From CAKZSU01 sp044223895 (lineage in GTDB: Bacteria; Patescibacteriota; Microgenomatia; UBA10105; UBA927), in assembly GCA_044223895.1 (NCBI GenBank), contig JBGALL010000010.1:1-33726 (forward strand): a DNA stretch of 33,726 bases, read 5' to 3'. The position numbers and the translations under genes are program-made. The notes beneath the pieces are model-generated. The model searched no databases. It saw only the letters and a list, made by a program, of their open reading frames with translations, and was not told the origin of the DNA. Position 1 is the first letter of the stretch; every line of letters starts with the position of its first letter. Below are positions 1-7,833 of the stretch, piece by piece.

Positions 1-2
1 AC

Positions 3-536
3 AAAAAACTGAATCCAATTGAAGAGATCTCGATACCAGACGGATTGAAAAGTGCGCGCGATAATGTCAATGAACAGGTCGATTATCGGGAAAAATTGGT
101 GCATTCTTTTTATGGGAAGGTTCGCCGATCAATGAATAACTTCCCTGAGAAATATAGTATTGCTAACACCTTAAACTATTCAGAGTGTTTTTCCACAATT
201 GCTAATGAACTGAATTATCTGGCAAATAGTAAGGCAAGACAAAAAATTCTATTGATCTTCAGCGACCTACAAGAAAATACTAACGATTTTTCTTGTTATG
301 CTCCCGAGGGCAAAGAGCTATTGCAGACCGATGTCGATAAAGTGATAAATCTGTTTCTAAAAGAAACCCCATTGTCAGACAAATTAAGTGGCATTACTGT
401 GTTTTTCGTCTATCAACCTTTAAGCATTGAACAGGATAGTAATTATGCTCAAATGATAGCGCTTTATAAAAAGTTACTTACTAGTAGAGGTGCCAAAATA
501 GTTGTTCAGGCTACAAACAAAAGCTATACACCATGA
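3..536 (+). CDS. vWA-like protein of mobilization operon, 5'-truncated by window edge
   Basis: The frame is open to the first base, so the true start lies outside the window; a TTG at 45 is only an internal codon. The visible 178 residues contain a hydrophobic strand followed by an acidic loop (ILLIFSDLQEN), then an alternating strand/helix pattern with a second strand (GITVFFVYQ) and a third (GAKIVVQ). This resembles a von Willebrand factor A-type Rossmann fold, where the strand followed by an Asp-rich loop forms the metal site. Its stop overlaps the start of the next small gene (ATGA), so it is the first visible gene of a co-transcribed mobilization operon. Its job there is unknown; a structural or assembly role at the coupling protein is inference. 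Fold assignment is tentative. Confidence 0.55.
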   Translation, partial: KKLNPIEEISIPDGLKSARDNVNEQVDYREKLVHSFYGKVRRSMNNFPEKYSIANTLNYSECFSTIANELNYLANSKARQKILLIFSDLQENTNDFSCYAPEGKELLQTDVDKVINLFLKETPLSDKLSGITVFFVYQPLSIEQDSNYAQMIALYKKLLTSRGAKIVVQATNKSYTP

Positions 537-700
537 ACAATGCTAAAAAAAACAGCCTTGGTCCAACGGCAAAGTCGTTGACCACCGCAATTTTTAGATT
601 CATCGGAATTTTTCTTGCTTTCTGTTTAAAGCTGATAGGATTGGTCAGCACTAAACTTGGAGAATTGTTAGAAAAAACTACGGGCCATGACACTCATTAA
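533..700 (+). CDS. small membrane protein (55 aa) in mobilization operon
   Basis: A 55-residue ORF starts with ATG in an ATGA overlap with the upstream gene and runs 14 bases into the coupling-protein gene. It has a basic N-terminus (MNNAKKNSLG), one hydrophobic stretch of about 20 residues (around 20-40, with IFRFIGIFLAF and LKLIGLV) and a polar tail. The double overlap is typical of translational coupling and is the main reason to believe it. It may be a membrane partner of the T4CP, whose own N-terminus is only weakly hydrophobic; that is inference. No family recognised. Confidence 0.55.
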   Translation: MNNAKKNSLGPTAKSLTTAIFRFIGIFLAFCLKLIGLVSTKLGELLEKTTGHDTH

Positions 701-2117
701 AACCTTGTTTGACATGGCATGGAGTTTGTTAAGTGCTGTAATCGAAGGATTGTTTGATCTTCTGAAAAGTCTAATTTCTCCAGACCGAAAGACAGAATTG
801 ACAGCAAATTTTCTTCCTGAAGCAGAATTATTGTCATCTAACAACACAGGTTTTTGTTTAACTGGGAAGAGATCATTGTCGATAGCGCAGTCTACAAAAA
901 ATGCATTAATAATTGGCAGTACCGGAAATTTCAAATCATCGGGAATTCTGATTCCAAGTATACTAAGAATGCGTGGTTATTCTAGTCTGGTTATCACTGA
1001 TTTTTCCGGTGAGTTACTACAAAAAACAAGTGGAGCACTACTGGCAGATTGCTATACCGTATACCAAGTCAGCCCTGGCAATCCGCATGCATCAGAAGGG
1101 TTTAATCCTCTTTTTCGGATAAAAACAACCTCTGACATACAAAAGCTAAGCAAAATGGTTGTAATAAACGCCTTGGGTACGGGCAGTAAAGATCCATTCT
1201 GGAACATGAGTGCGGAAAGCTTAATTAGCCTAGTAATAAAATATGTAATTATACACACACCAAAAGAGTATCATTCTCTTTTAAACGTGTATACCATTAT
1301 TTCAACGCTTGGTTATGCGCCCGACAAGGTGGATAGCCTGATCGTGCGTACAAACGACCAGAGTCTTATTTCAGAATACAAGGCTTTCATTAGTTATGGA
1401 GACAAGGTTTTAGCAAGTATCATCGCTACATGCCGTGCAGCTCTTTCGATATTCTCAACAGACCCAAGTGTGGCGCTAACAACTAGTCACGACACATTGG
1501 ATTTTTCCGGTTTTAGAAAAGAAAAGACTGCGCTTTTTATTACCACGAATACCAAAGACATGCGTTACTATAGCTTGTTTACGTCCTTGTTTTTAGAACA
1601 GTTTTTCGGAGAAACGATGAATCGGCTCCCAAATAAGGATGATTTGCCTTTATTCTTTTTAATTGATGAAGCCAGTAGTTTATACTTTAACTCCCTACAA
1701 ATTACGATAGCAAATATAAGAAAGTATAATGCTGGCATATTGCAGGTTTATCAATCGGCAGCACAGATAGTTGATTTATATGGGACGGCAGTAGCGAAGG
1801 CCATAACTGAAAACAGTTTCGCACGAGTATATATGGCAGGCCAACCAATTAGTGTAGCCCAGGAATTAGAAGCTACGTTAGGCAAATTTGAGTATCGTGA
1901 TGAAAAGGAGGTACGACATGTTCGGTCACTCATGACTGCGGATGAAATACGACAATCTGACGAGAGCATTATTCTATGTGGGAATAAACCAGCTATCAAA
2001 ACATCAATTACTCCATACTTTAAACAACCAAAGCTAAATAGCTTATCGCAACTACCGCCGTATAAGGCGGTAAATAAAATTCCATTTAACAAACCACCTC
2101 TATTGCCATTGGACTAG
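687..2117 (+). CDS. TraG/VirD4-family type IV coupling protein (mobilization ATPase)
   Basis: Coupling proteins bring the relaxase-DNA complex to a secretion channel and use ATP. The 476-aa product has a Walker A (GSTGNFKSS, about residues 77-85), followed by a VirD4-like stretch with VITDFSGELLQKTSG, and a Walker B (LFFLIDEASS, near 325). The C-terminal part has the usual pattern of an aromatic/polar IRKYNAGILQVYQS segment and a GNKP turn. It is shorter than full VirD4/TraG proteins and has only an amphipathic N-terminus (residues 1-30) instead of two clear membrane helices; the 55-aa membrane protein encoded just upstream could compensate. The start at 687 overlaps that small gene; the stop is two bases before the MobC-like gene. 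Confidence 0.85.
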   Translation: MTLIKTLFDMAWSLLSAVIEGLFDLLKSLISPDRKTELTANFLPEAELLSSNNTGFCLTGKRSLSIAQSTKNALIIGSTGNFKSSGILIPSILRMRGYSSLVITDFSGELLQKTSGALLADCYTVYQVSPGNPHASEGFNPLFRIKTTSDIQKLSKMVVINALGTGSKDPFWNMSAESLISLVIKYVIIHTPKEYHSLLNVYTIISTLGYAPDKVDSLIVRTNDQSLISEYKAFISYGDKVLASIIATCRAALSIFSTDPSVALTTSHDTLDFSGFRKEKTALFITTNTKDMRYYSLFTSLFLEQFFGETMNRLPNKDDLPLFFLIDEASSLYFNSLQITIANIRKYNAGILQVYQSAAQIVDLYGTAVAKAITENSFARVYMAGQPISVAQELEATLGKFEYRDEKEVRHVRSLMTADEIRQSDESIILCGNKPAIKTSITPYFKQPKLNSLSQLPPYKAVNKIPFNKPPLLPLD

Positions 2118-2119
2118 TT

Positions 2120-2659
2120 ATGAAGCAGAAATTGAAAAAGAAAAGCGGCTTATACGCCTATCTCAACAGCGCCAAAGTACTTGAGAATGGAAGTGATCAG
2201 GATATTGCCTTGGCTCGCAAAAAGTACTGGTCAGAATATCGTGCTAAATGGCGACAGCAAAGACGAAAAGAGATTAAAGAACTTCTAACTGAATGGAATC
2301 CACGCGAACTGCATATACTTACTGCTGCGGCACGGAAACACAACAAAAGCAGGTCAAGATTTATTAAAGCCTGCTGCTTTTCGTACATAAACAACCGGTA
2401 TATAGTTCCAGACTCTTTTGCCATTAATACTATAAAACAATACTTGGCAATGAATTATAACGCCCTTAAAAAGTTATTTGATGAAAATAGGATTCCATAT
2501 CAAACGGGTTCTCAATTAATGCAACAAATTTCGGAATTGGAGCGTAGTGTTTCAATTCAGTTGGAGAATCCAAAGACTTTGGAGCAGTTGATAACGGAGG
2601 CAATACAAAGAACACCTGACTATAAAGAAAAGCTCATTGTTTTCCTTCAAAATCTATGA
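2120..2659 (+). CDS. MobC-like relaxosome accessory protein
   Basis: 179 aa, very basic in the first 60 residues (KKKSGLYAYL, KYWSEYRAKWRQQRRKEIKE), followed by a helical segment (RELHILTAAARKHNKSRSRFIKACCFSYINNRYI) that resembles the DNA-binding region of MobC/BmgB-type auxiliary proteins of Bacteroidota mobilizable elements. These proteins help the relaxase open the origin of transfer. The gene sits between the coupling protein (2-base gap) and the relaxase (start one base after this stop), the usual place for such an accessory. The family call rests on composition and context rather than on a diagnostic motif. Confidence 0.6.
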   Translation: MKQKLKKKSGLYAYLNSAKVLENGSDQDIALARKKYWSEYRAKWRQQRRKEIKELLTEWNPRELHILTAAARKHNKSRSRFIKACCFSYINNRYIVPDSFAINTIKQYLAMNYNALKKLFDENRIPYQTGSQLMQQISELERSVSIQLENPKTLEQLITEAIQRTPDYKEKLIVFLQNL

Positions 2660-2660
2660 T

Positions 2661-4064
2661 GTGATTATTAAATGTCTTTCACGAAAATCAAATGTAGACC
2701 AGCTAATAAAATACATATTGGCGGACAATAAAGTTATACCAGCGAAAGAGCCAGCTAGAATACCGCAGTATATATCCGGCATTAAGCTCACAGACAATGA
2801 CAGGAAACACTTAGAATCTGAAAGAATAGATGCAAAACTGATGGCAGAACTGAAAGCATTTAAAGGAGATTTAAAAGAGTATGTAAAACAGTTTGTATCT
2901 CAAACAAGGAAACCAGAAATAGAGGAAAGAAAGCTATTGCTTATAAAGGAAAATGTTCGCTCAAAAGACACTAAGGGATACATAAAGGAATTTGAAGAAA
3001 ACGAAAAAATGAGATTGCATATCAGGAAAGATAGTGTTAAGGCATTTCATACCATTATTTCATTTTCCGCTCTTGATAGTAAATACCTAGATCAGGGAGC
3101 TTTGGCAAAGATAGCCGACAAATTTATTTCACTGAGAGGTAAGAATTCGCTGCATTTAGGAGCAGTCCACTATGACCGAGAAAATACAATCCATATGCAT
3201 CTCATTACTTCTGGCACCGCATACTGTACTGGTAAATCAAATCGAATGTCAAAACAAGAATTCCAGGAGCTGAAAAAATCAATGACGGAATTCCAATTAA
3301 AGGAATTTCCAAAGATGGTTCATAGCTTACCGGAACATGGCAAATCAAAAAACTTGGGTAGAGGTGAAAAAAATGTAAAAATTCACGAACGAACTGACAA
3401 GGTAGCTTTAACTAGGTTGCTCGAAACGACTTACTCGCAGTCGCAATCTACTGAACACTTTCTAGGCCAAATAGAGGCTCAAGGCCATGAAATCTATTAT
3501 AGAAATGGACGACTACAAGGTATCAAATATAACGGGAGTCGAAAATTCAGACTAGCAAACCTGGGATATGATAAGGATAAACTAGAGGCTTTAGACCTGA
3601 AAAAAGCAAAGGGACAAACGACATTGGAAGAACTACAAACCCTTAGAGCCAATAGCCAAACACACAAAATGCTAGAACAAAGTTATTCTAAATTAAATAC
3701 TGTAATAGATACGGAGTCATCTCCTGTAGGTGACGAAAAACAACGGCAAAAGCAGCAGGAAATACTAGATCAAAACCGAGCATTTGAAGAGAAATATTCA
3801 CCCTCTATATCTAATACTGATGTGGATAAGAGCATTCAAATTGATGCGCAGTTAGACGAGCTGCGAAGCTTGAGAAATCGGACAAATGAAAGATCCTTAA
3901 ACGAAACAAAAGACTACGATACACCATCGAGGGTTATAGATGACGACATTGTAGAAATGAAAAACGATACTTCAGAAGAAGAAGACAGTCGAGAATTGAA
4001 AGAAAAAGAGGATGATTTAGACGATGATAACACTAGAGGTAATGATAGCGAAGGCGGTGAATAA
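2661..4064 (+). CDS. HUH-type relaxase / mobilization nuclease
   Basis: Relaxases nick one strand at oriT and stay bound to the 5' end during transfer. I choose the GTG at 2661 (product begins MIIKCLSRKS, 467 aa), as the frame upstream runs through the previous gene. The metal-binding motif HYDRENTIHMH is present (about residues 170-180: H170, D172, N175, H178, H180), preceded by a typical strand-helix block with FHTIISFS. The best catalytic tyrosine candidate is Y18 in LIKYIL. The last ~130 residues are highly charged and look disordered, ending in an acidic tail. A relaxase/mobilization nuclease domain (PF03432-like) fits. An oriT is expected nearby but I could not place it. Confidence 0.85.
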   Translation: MIIKCLSRKSNVDQLIKYILADNKVIPAKEPARIPQYISGIKLTDNDRKHLESERIDAKLMAELKAFKGDLKEYVKQFVSQTRKPEIEERKLLLIKENVRSKDTKGYIKEFEENEKMRLHIRKDSVKAFHTIISFSALDSKYLDQGALAKIADKFISLRGKNSLHLGAVHYDRENTIHMHLITSGTAYCTGKSNRMSKQEFQELKKSMTEFQLKEFPKMVHSLPEHGKSKNLGRGEKNVKIHERTDKVALTRLLETTYSQSQSTEHFLGQIEAQGHEIYYRNGRLQGIKYNGSRKFRLANLGYDKDKLEALDLKKAKGQTTLEELQTLRANSQTHKMLEQSYSKLNTVIDTESSPVGDEKQRQKQQEILDQNRAFEEKYSPSISNTDVDKSIQIDAQLDELRSLRNRTNERSLNETKDYDTPSRVIDDDIVEMKNDTSEEEDSRELKEKEDDLDDDNTRGNDSEGGE

Positions 4065-4103
4065 TACCATTATTAATTGGCAATTGTCATAAAACTACAG
4101 CAT

Positions 4104-4376
4104 ATGGAAATAGAGATACTCACAAAGCATGATTTAGAGCTTTTCAGGCAGAAATTATTGCATGAATTAGCGGAGTTTCTGAATAAACGGTCTAGCCAGA
4201 CCGAAAAAGAATTCCTGCGATCTAAAGAAGTACGGAAACTCCTTGGAGGCATCTCATCCGGAACATTGCAGAACCTCAGGGTAAAAGGCCTTTTAAAACC
4301 CTCAAAGATTGAAGGTGTATTTTATTACAAGCTATCAGAAGTAAAGGCCCTATTAAATGCCGGCACACGGATATGA
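4104..4376 (+). CDS. excisionase/MerR-like helix-turn-helix protein
   Basis: Starting at the ATG at 4104 the product is 90 aa (an in-frame TTG at 4077 is less likely). An N-terminal helical segment is followed by LRSKEVRKLLGGISSGTLQNLRVKGLLKP and then YYKLSEVKALL, the layout of HTH_17/excisionase-type winged-helix proteins: helix-turn-helix, wing, and a closing helix. In Bacteroidota elements such proteins control excision or expression of mobilization genes. It lies 39 bases behind the relaxase and its stop overlaps the next gene by 20 bases, so it belongs to the same operon. Confidence 0.75.
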   Translation: MEIEILTKHDLELFRQKLLHELAEFLNKRSSQTEKEFLRSKEVRKLLGGISSGTLQNLRVKGLLKPSKIEGVFYYKLSEVKALLNAGTRI

Positions 4377-4683
4377 CACATATGAACGGCTTTCAGCCTT
4401 CCTGAGCACTGCAGAAAGCGATGCTCGGTTATCATGTGTTCATATAAGTTTGTTTTTTGTACTTTTTAGACTTTGGTTAAAGAACAATTGTAATAGTCCC
4501 ATTTCCATTACGCGTAGATCAGTAATGAAGTTTGCAAAAATTAAGAGTACGGCTACATATCATAAGTGTATCTCTGAATTACAGGATTTTGGATACTTGA
4601 TTTACTCGCCTACATATCATCCCGCAAATGGGAGTTTAGTACATATCAGGGATGATAGAAACTGCCTGCAAAAGAATAGTTGA
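4357..4683 (+). CDS. winged-helix-like regulatory protein of Bacteroidota mobile elements
   Basis: 108 aa. The core reads as a helix (RLSCVHISLFFVLFRLWLKNN), a conserved-looking PISITRRSVMKFAKIKSTATYHKCISELQDFGYLIY segment with helix-turn-helix spacing, and a strand pair (YSPTYHPANGSLVHI). This resembles a small protein often seen beside relaxase or excisionase genes in Bacteroidota integrative elements, presumed to be a transcription or replication-control factor; the role is inference. Its start overlaps the upstream HTH gene by 20 bases. The stop is followed by a 166-base gap in which I see no gene. Confidence 0.6.
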   Translation: MPAHGYDTYERLSAFLSTAESDARLSCVHISLFFVLFRLWLKNNCNSPISITRRSVMKFAKIKSTATYHKCISELQDFGYLIYSPTYHPANGSLVHIRDDRNCLQKNS

Positions 4684-4849
4684 ATCACTGAATACAAAAA
4701 ATAGAGTTTTTGCAAGAGGAGTAATGCCCCATAATGGCTGTTTTATAAGTATGAACTCTATGGTACAAATCTCGACCCGGATTGTGGAAAGTTTGAGGCT
4801 ATTGTTGTAGTTTCGTTGTAATGCGGATAATCCATAATATGAATTGGTA

Positions 4850-5638
4850 ATGAGATTTGCACTTATTGACAATATCAAAGTAGAAGCTACTAAAGGGGCA
4901 AAGGGAGTCTGCCCGAACTGTGGCTCAGAACTAATTGCGAAATGTGGGAACTTCAAAGCAGATCATTGGGCGCATAAAGGTGTACGTAACTGCGACCCAT
5001 GGTGGGAAAATGAAACCGAATGGCATCGAGCTTGGAAAAATAACTTTCCATCTGACTGGCAGGAAGTAATATTAACTGATGAAGCAAAGGGCGAAAAACA
5101 TATAGCTGACATTCGTAGTTCGCATGGACTTGTAATTGAATTTCAGCATTCGCATATAGACCCGGCGGAGCGGACAAAAAGAGAGGAATTTTATAAAAAA
5201 ATGGTGTGGGTAGTTGACGGTGCACGACTTAAAAGAGACTATCCTCGATTTCTTAAAGCGAAAGAGGGTTTCCGCTTAACAAATACACGAGGCATTTTCT
5301 TAGTTGACTTTGTAAATGAGTGTTTCCCGTCGGCATGGGTTGGTAGCAGCGTACCAGTTATTTTTGATTTCAGAGGTACTGAACAAATTAACAACCCAAA
5401 TGACTGGAAAAATCATCTGTATTTGTTATACCCTAAATCAAGTGGAAGAGAATCGATCGTGGCAATAATATCTCGTCAATATCTGGTCGATAAAATAAAA
5501 ACTGGTGAGTTGTTCAAACCAAAGCAGGAACCAGAAAAGCAAATATCTAATACTGTGAGTTTTAAGTCAAACGCGAACTATGGGGCTTCTCAATATGTAC
5601 TTCAACGAGGACGATTTGTAAAGCGCAGGCGTTTGTAA
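4850..5638 (+). CDS. CoiA-like nuclease (competence protein CoiA family)
   Basis: From the ATG at 4850 the product is 262 aa. Near the N-terminus is a zinc-ribbon-like CPNCG (C21, C24) with C32 further on, then DHWAHKG, ETEWHRAWK (E56) and a PD-(D/E)XK-like core HIADIRSSHGLVIEFQHSHI (D87, E97, Q99). This order (zinc ribbon, E-x-W-H, AD-x(9)-EFQHS) is characteristic of CoiA-family proteins, first known from competence in Firmicutes and common in Bacteroidota accessory DNA, where they are probable DNA-processing nucleases. The C-terminal ~100 residues are variable and end in a basic tail. It is separated from the mobilization operon by 166 bases, so it may be its own unit. Confidence 0.75.
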   Translation: MRFALIDNIKVEATKGAKGVCPNCGSELIAKCGNFKADHWAHKGVRNCDPWWENETEWHRAWKNNFPSDWQEVILTDEAKGEKHIADIRSSHGLVIEFQHSHIDPAERTKREEFYKKMVWVVDGARLKRDYPRFLKAKEGFRLTNTRGIFLVDFVNECFPSAWVGSSVPVIFDFRGTEQINNPNDWKNHLYLLYPKSSGRESIVAIISRQYLVDKIKTGELFKPKQEPEKQISNTVSFKSNANYGASQYVLQRGRFVKRRRL

Positions 5639-5879
5639 GGTTACACCAAGCCAGTTGCTCAAAAAGGTCTTAGAACTCAAAAGCAACTATTGGCAAAGCT
5701 TTCAATTTTTAAATCATTATGCATATTGTGGTTTAAAAACAAAGTAAGACTTTTTCAGCTGCCTTTCGAATACGTTATTAAATATCGTATTTTGCTAAAA
5801 AGGATATTAGACGTGCTTCTGTTTGCGAGTTATACAAACCTAATGGAGTACTTTACAAACTTTGAACTGACGGCAAGAA

Positions 5880-7202
5880 ATGAATGAGTCAAACAAATCG
5901 CCCGCGACTATTTCAGTCCCCAGATTTCTATTTCGCTATCTGCGTGACGATGTAAATTTATCTGAAACCATTACAACTCCTTATTTGTGGTTTTCAAGTC
6001 CAGATTCATTAAATGATCCATTTGACCTGACAAATGTATTAGATGCCAACACATCTGATGAGAACTTAAGTTGGTATATGAATAAATACGCAGGAAAGTA
6101 TTTTCCTGGGCTGGATTTAGAGATAAAAGAAACACTGCAAAACCCCGAGTCAAAAAAACGGATGAATGATGTCATGCAGTTAATATTAAAAGCTACACAT
6201 GAGGTGTACTTAAAACGAGTCGGTTTATGTTGCTTTTCATTTATTAACAACTCTCCTCTCTTATGGTCACATTATAGTGGAGGACATACTGGAGTGTGCT
6301 TGGTAATTGATACTAAAAGATTCGTTAAAGATTTTTCATTAATAAAGGTAGATTATAAACAAGCATTGCCAAAATGGAATGTAGTAGAAAGCAGAAAGCG
6401 GTGGGGAGAATCATTGGAGTTTAATTTCAACTTTGATCAAGTGGTTTTAGGGACCAAATATCAAGAATGGGAATACGAACAAGAATATCGTCTTATTTCT
6501 CCGAACAGAGGAAAACATGAGCTTTATCCAGAGGCAGTTCTTGGAGTCATTTTCGGTGCAAAAATGTCAAAGGATAGACGGCTTGAATTTAAAGAAAAAA
6601 TTAAAAATCTACATTCAAGCTTTCAAATTATTGATGCTTCTCTTGATAGGTCCAGTGGACGAGTGGTGGTAAATGGATTTGACAACATTATAGAAAGCAT
6701 GTCGATTGGTGGCTGGCGTTATCTTTCCGATCGCAAAGACCAGTTTCGAGATTTTAGTGGGAACTTATACAATGATGAAACCGAGACAACTCATATGAGG
6801 ACTCTATCTAGCCCTTGGTTTTATAAATACAAAATAACTTACGCCGACCCGAGTTATGGAATAGGAGATTTTGAAACGTTAGACGAAAAACTTGACAAAG
6901 AAATAAATGATGAATTCCTAGAGAAGGATTTCCTTAATGGAAAATTTATATGCAGTAAATATTCTGACAATATTATTTCTATAAACGAGTACTTTCAGGA
7001 ACTTTTCGATTTTGCTTATTCTGAGTTAAATGGGAAAAATAAAAAAATGTTCAAAATTAATGAGGAAATGATTTTAAGCTTTTCAGGGGAGCCGCAATAT
7101 TATGTTGAATGTTCAAAAGGAAAATGGGACATTATTGCAATGGGGTTCAAAGTAATTTTTACAGAATTCATTGACTACTCTATTTTGAAAACGGATGATT
7201 AA
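5880..7202 (+). CDS. DUF2971 family protein with unrecognised C-terminal extension
   Basis: 440 aa. The N-terminal ~230 residues carry DUF2971 hallmarks: an opening FRYLRDD, WFSSPDSLNDPFDL, the central CCFSFINNSPLLWSHYSGGHTGVCLVID (LWSHYS box) and EWEYEQEYRLI followed by VIFGAKMS. The biochemical role of DUF2971 is not established to my knowledge, though members are frequent in accessory islands. The last ~180 residues (from about 255, ESMSIGGWRYLS, to the end) belong to no family I recognise; they are acidic and contain a WFYKYKITYADPSYG segment. Many DUF2971 proteins stop where this extension starts. The gene lies in AT-rich DNA between the mobilization genes and the integrase; cargo function is inference. 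Confidence 0.7.
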   Translation: MNESNKSPATISVPRFLFRYLRDDVNLSETITTPYLWFSSPDSLNDPFDLTNVLDANTSDENLSWYMNKYAGKYFPGLDLEIKETLQNPESKKRMNDVMQLILKATHEVYLKRVGLCCFSFINNSPLLWSHYSGGHTGVCLVIDTKRFVKDFSLIKVDYKQALPKWNVVESRKRWGESLEFNFNFDQVVLGTKYQEWEYEQEYRLISPNRGKHELYPEAVLGVIFGAKMSKDRRLEFKEKIKNLHSSFQIIDASLDRSSGRVVVNGFDNIIESMSIGGWRYLSDRKDQFRDFSGNLYNDETETTHMRTLSSPWFYKYKITYADPSYGIGDFETLDEKLDKEINDEFLEKDFLNGKFICSKYSDNIISINEYFQELFDFAYSELNGKNKKMFKINEEMILSFSGEPQYYVECSKGKWDIIAMGFKVIFTEFIDYSILKTDD

Positions 7203-7329
7203 ATGACCCGAACCACCATATTACTGAAACAAGGGCCACTGAATTTCAGCGACTTCATATCAAGTAATCCTATTAGTATTCGAGCCTGAAATTAATCGAT
7301 GAACATACTATTTTCACTATTAGTTTCTG

Positions 7330-7359
7330 TTTGATTCTAAGTGAAAATTTGTATCTTTA
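7330..7359 (+). promoter_or_regulatory. Bacteroidota-type promoter with no protein gene behind it
   Basis: TTTG at 7330-7333 and TATCTTTA at 7352-7359 are 18 bases apart, close to the Bacteroidota -33/-7 consensus (TTTG, TAnnTTTG; last base differs). Transcription would start near 7366 and run into the terminator at 7507-7553, giving an RNA of about 185 bases that has no ATG. Confidence 0.4.
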
Positions 7360-7457
7360 CAGTAGTTCTTTCGCAACATTTTGTTTTAGAGCGAAATTCG
7401 AGAGTAGATAGTTTCACGATCTTTCATCTTATTGATATTCAATACTATTGGCCGTTA

Positions 7458-7480
7458 GGTTCTGTACCCGCCGGCTCCAC
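7458..7480 (+). other. tRNA/tmRNA 3'-end-like sequence, candidate att site
   Basis: The stretch GGTTCTGTACCCGCCGGCTC followed by CAC resembles the T-arm plus acceptor end of a tmRNA or tRNA (E. coli tmRNA ends in CCCGCCAGCTCCACCA). The T-stem is broken on its 5' side (TTAGG facing CCCGC), so this is not a working gene end but could be the displaced 3' fragment left when an element integrates at such a gene. It lies about 350 bases in front of an outward-reading integrase, a usual distance for int from its att. No second copy was found in the window. Confidence 0.35.
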
Positions 7481-7506
7481 ACTCAGTCCATTTCGGACAA
7501 TTTAAG

Positions 7507-7553
7507 CGCCAATGAACAGCATCTTTTTGCTTGTCATTGGCGTTTTGCTTTTT
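7507..7553 (+). terminator. factor-independent terminator
   Basis: CGCCAATGA at 7507-7515 pairs perfectly with TCATTGGCG at 7534-7542 across an 18-base loop, and the stem is followed directly by TTTTGCTTTTT. It would end transcripts arriving from the left, such as one from the promoter at 7330-7359. Confidence 0.65.
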
Positions 7554-7577
7554 GCCCCCCAGCCCTTGAAAATAGGG

Positions 7578-7608
7578 CACTTGGGTGTTCCGCGCATTAC
7601 CTAAGCCA
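7578..7608 (+). repeat. left copy of long inverted repeat bracketing int and nuclease trio
   Basis: Reading inward, the repeat begins CACTTGGGTGTTCCGCGCAT (7578-7597), an exact match to the reverse complement of 13291-13310. Similarity continues for 11 more bases with three mismatches (28 of 31 in all) and stops abruptly on the outer side. A 20-base exact match is far beyond chance in a window of this size. Confidence 0.75.
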
Positions 7609-7833
7609 ATGCAAGCTAAAAGATAGCTGTTCGGGAGCATTCCGCCATTTTGACTCAAAATTTACCTGCAAATACTGCTACCTACCTGGATCGGTGCGTT
7701 CCAGGTTGCACTTTTTTCACATTTTCCTCTGGAAGCCTTTTCTGACAAGGGTTTCAAAAAGCCATTTTTTGTTTTCGCAAAAATATGGACTCGAACCCAT
7801 GTCCATTCATCTCCTTAAACAATCAATCTATAT

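Larger units (their letters stand above)
7203..7833. other. 631-base non-coding region at element boundary
   Basis: No convincing protein gene is present: the open frames on both strands lack good starts and have poor amino-acid composition. It holds, in order, a promoter (7330-7359), a tRNA/tmRNA 3'-end-like sequence (7458-7480), a hairpin terminator (7507-7553) and the left copy of a long inverted repeat (7578-7608). The remaining ~225 bases before the integrase start show nothing clear apart from a weak tRNA-arm-like stretch near 7780-7800 read on the minus strand. Confidence 0.6.

Noticed and set aside
5690..5887. 65-codon plus-strand frame before the DUF2971 gene.
   Set aside because: Starts with TTG without support, overlaps the next gene's start, and looks like translated AT-rich spacer.
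7088..7480. Possible complete tmRNA: GGAGCCG at 7088-7094 could pair with CGGCTCC near the 3'-like end, giving a normal tmRNA length of 393 bases.
   Set aside because: The 5' part lacks the conserved tmRNA D-arm region (no TTCGAC-like stretch), lies inside the DUF2971 gene, and the T-stem at 7458-7480 does not pair. A 7-base match by chance in this distance is not rare.
7455..7658. Minus-strand open frame of 67 codons in the integrase-upstream gap.
   Set aside because: It runs through the terminator hairpin and the inverted repeat and has an amino-acid composition typical of non-coding DNA.
7775..7812. tRNA-arm-like sequence (GGGTTCGAGTCC on the minus strand) just before the integrase.
   Set aside because: Only two of five T-stem pairs form and no anticodon or D arm is found, so it is not a tRNA gene.
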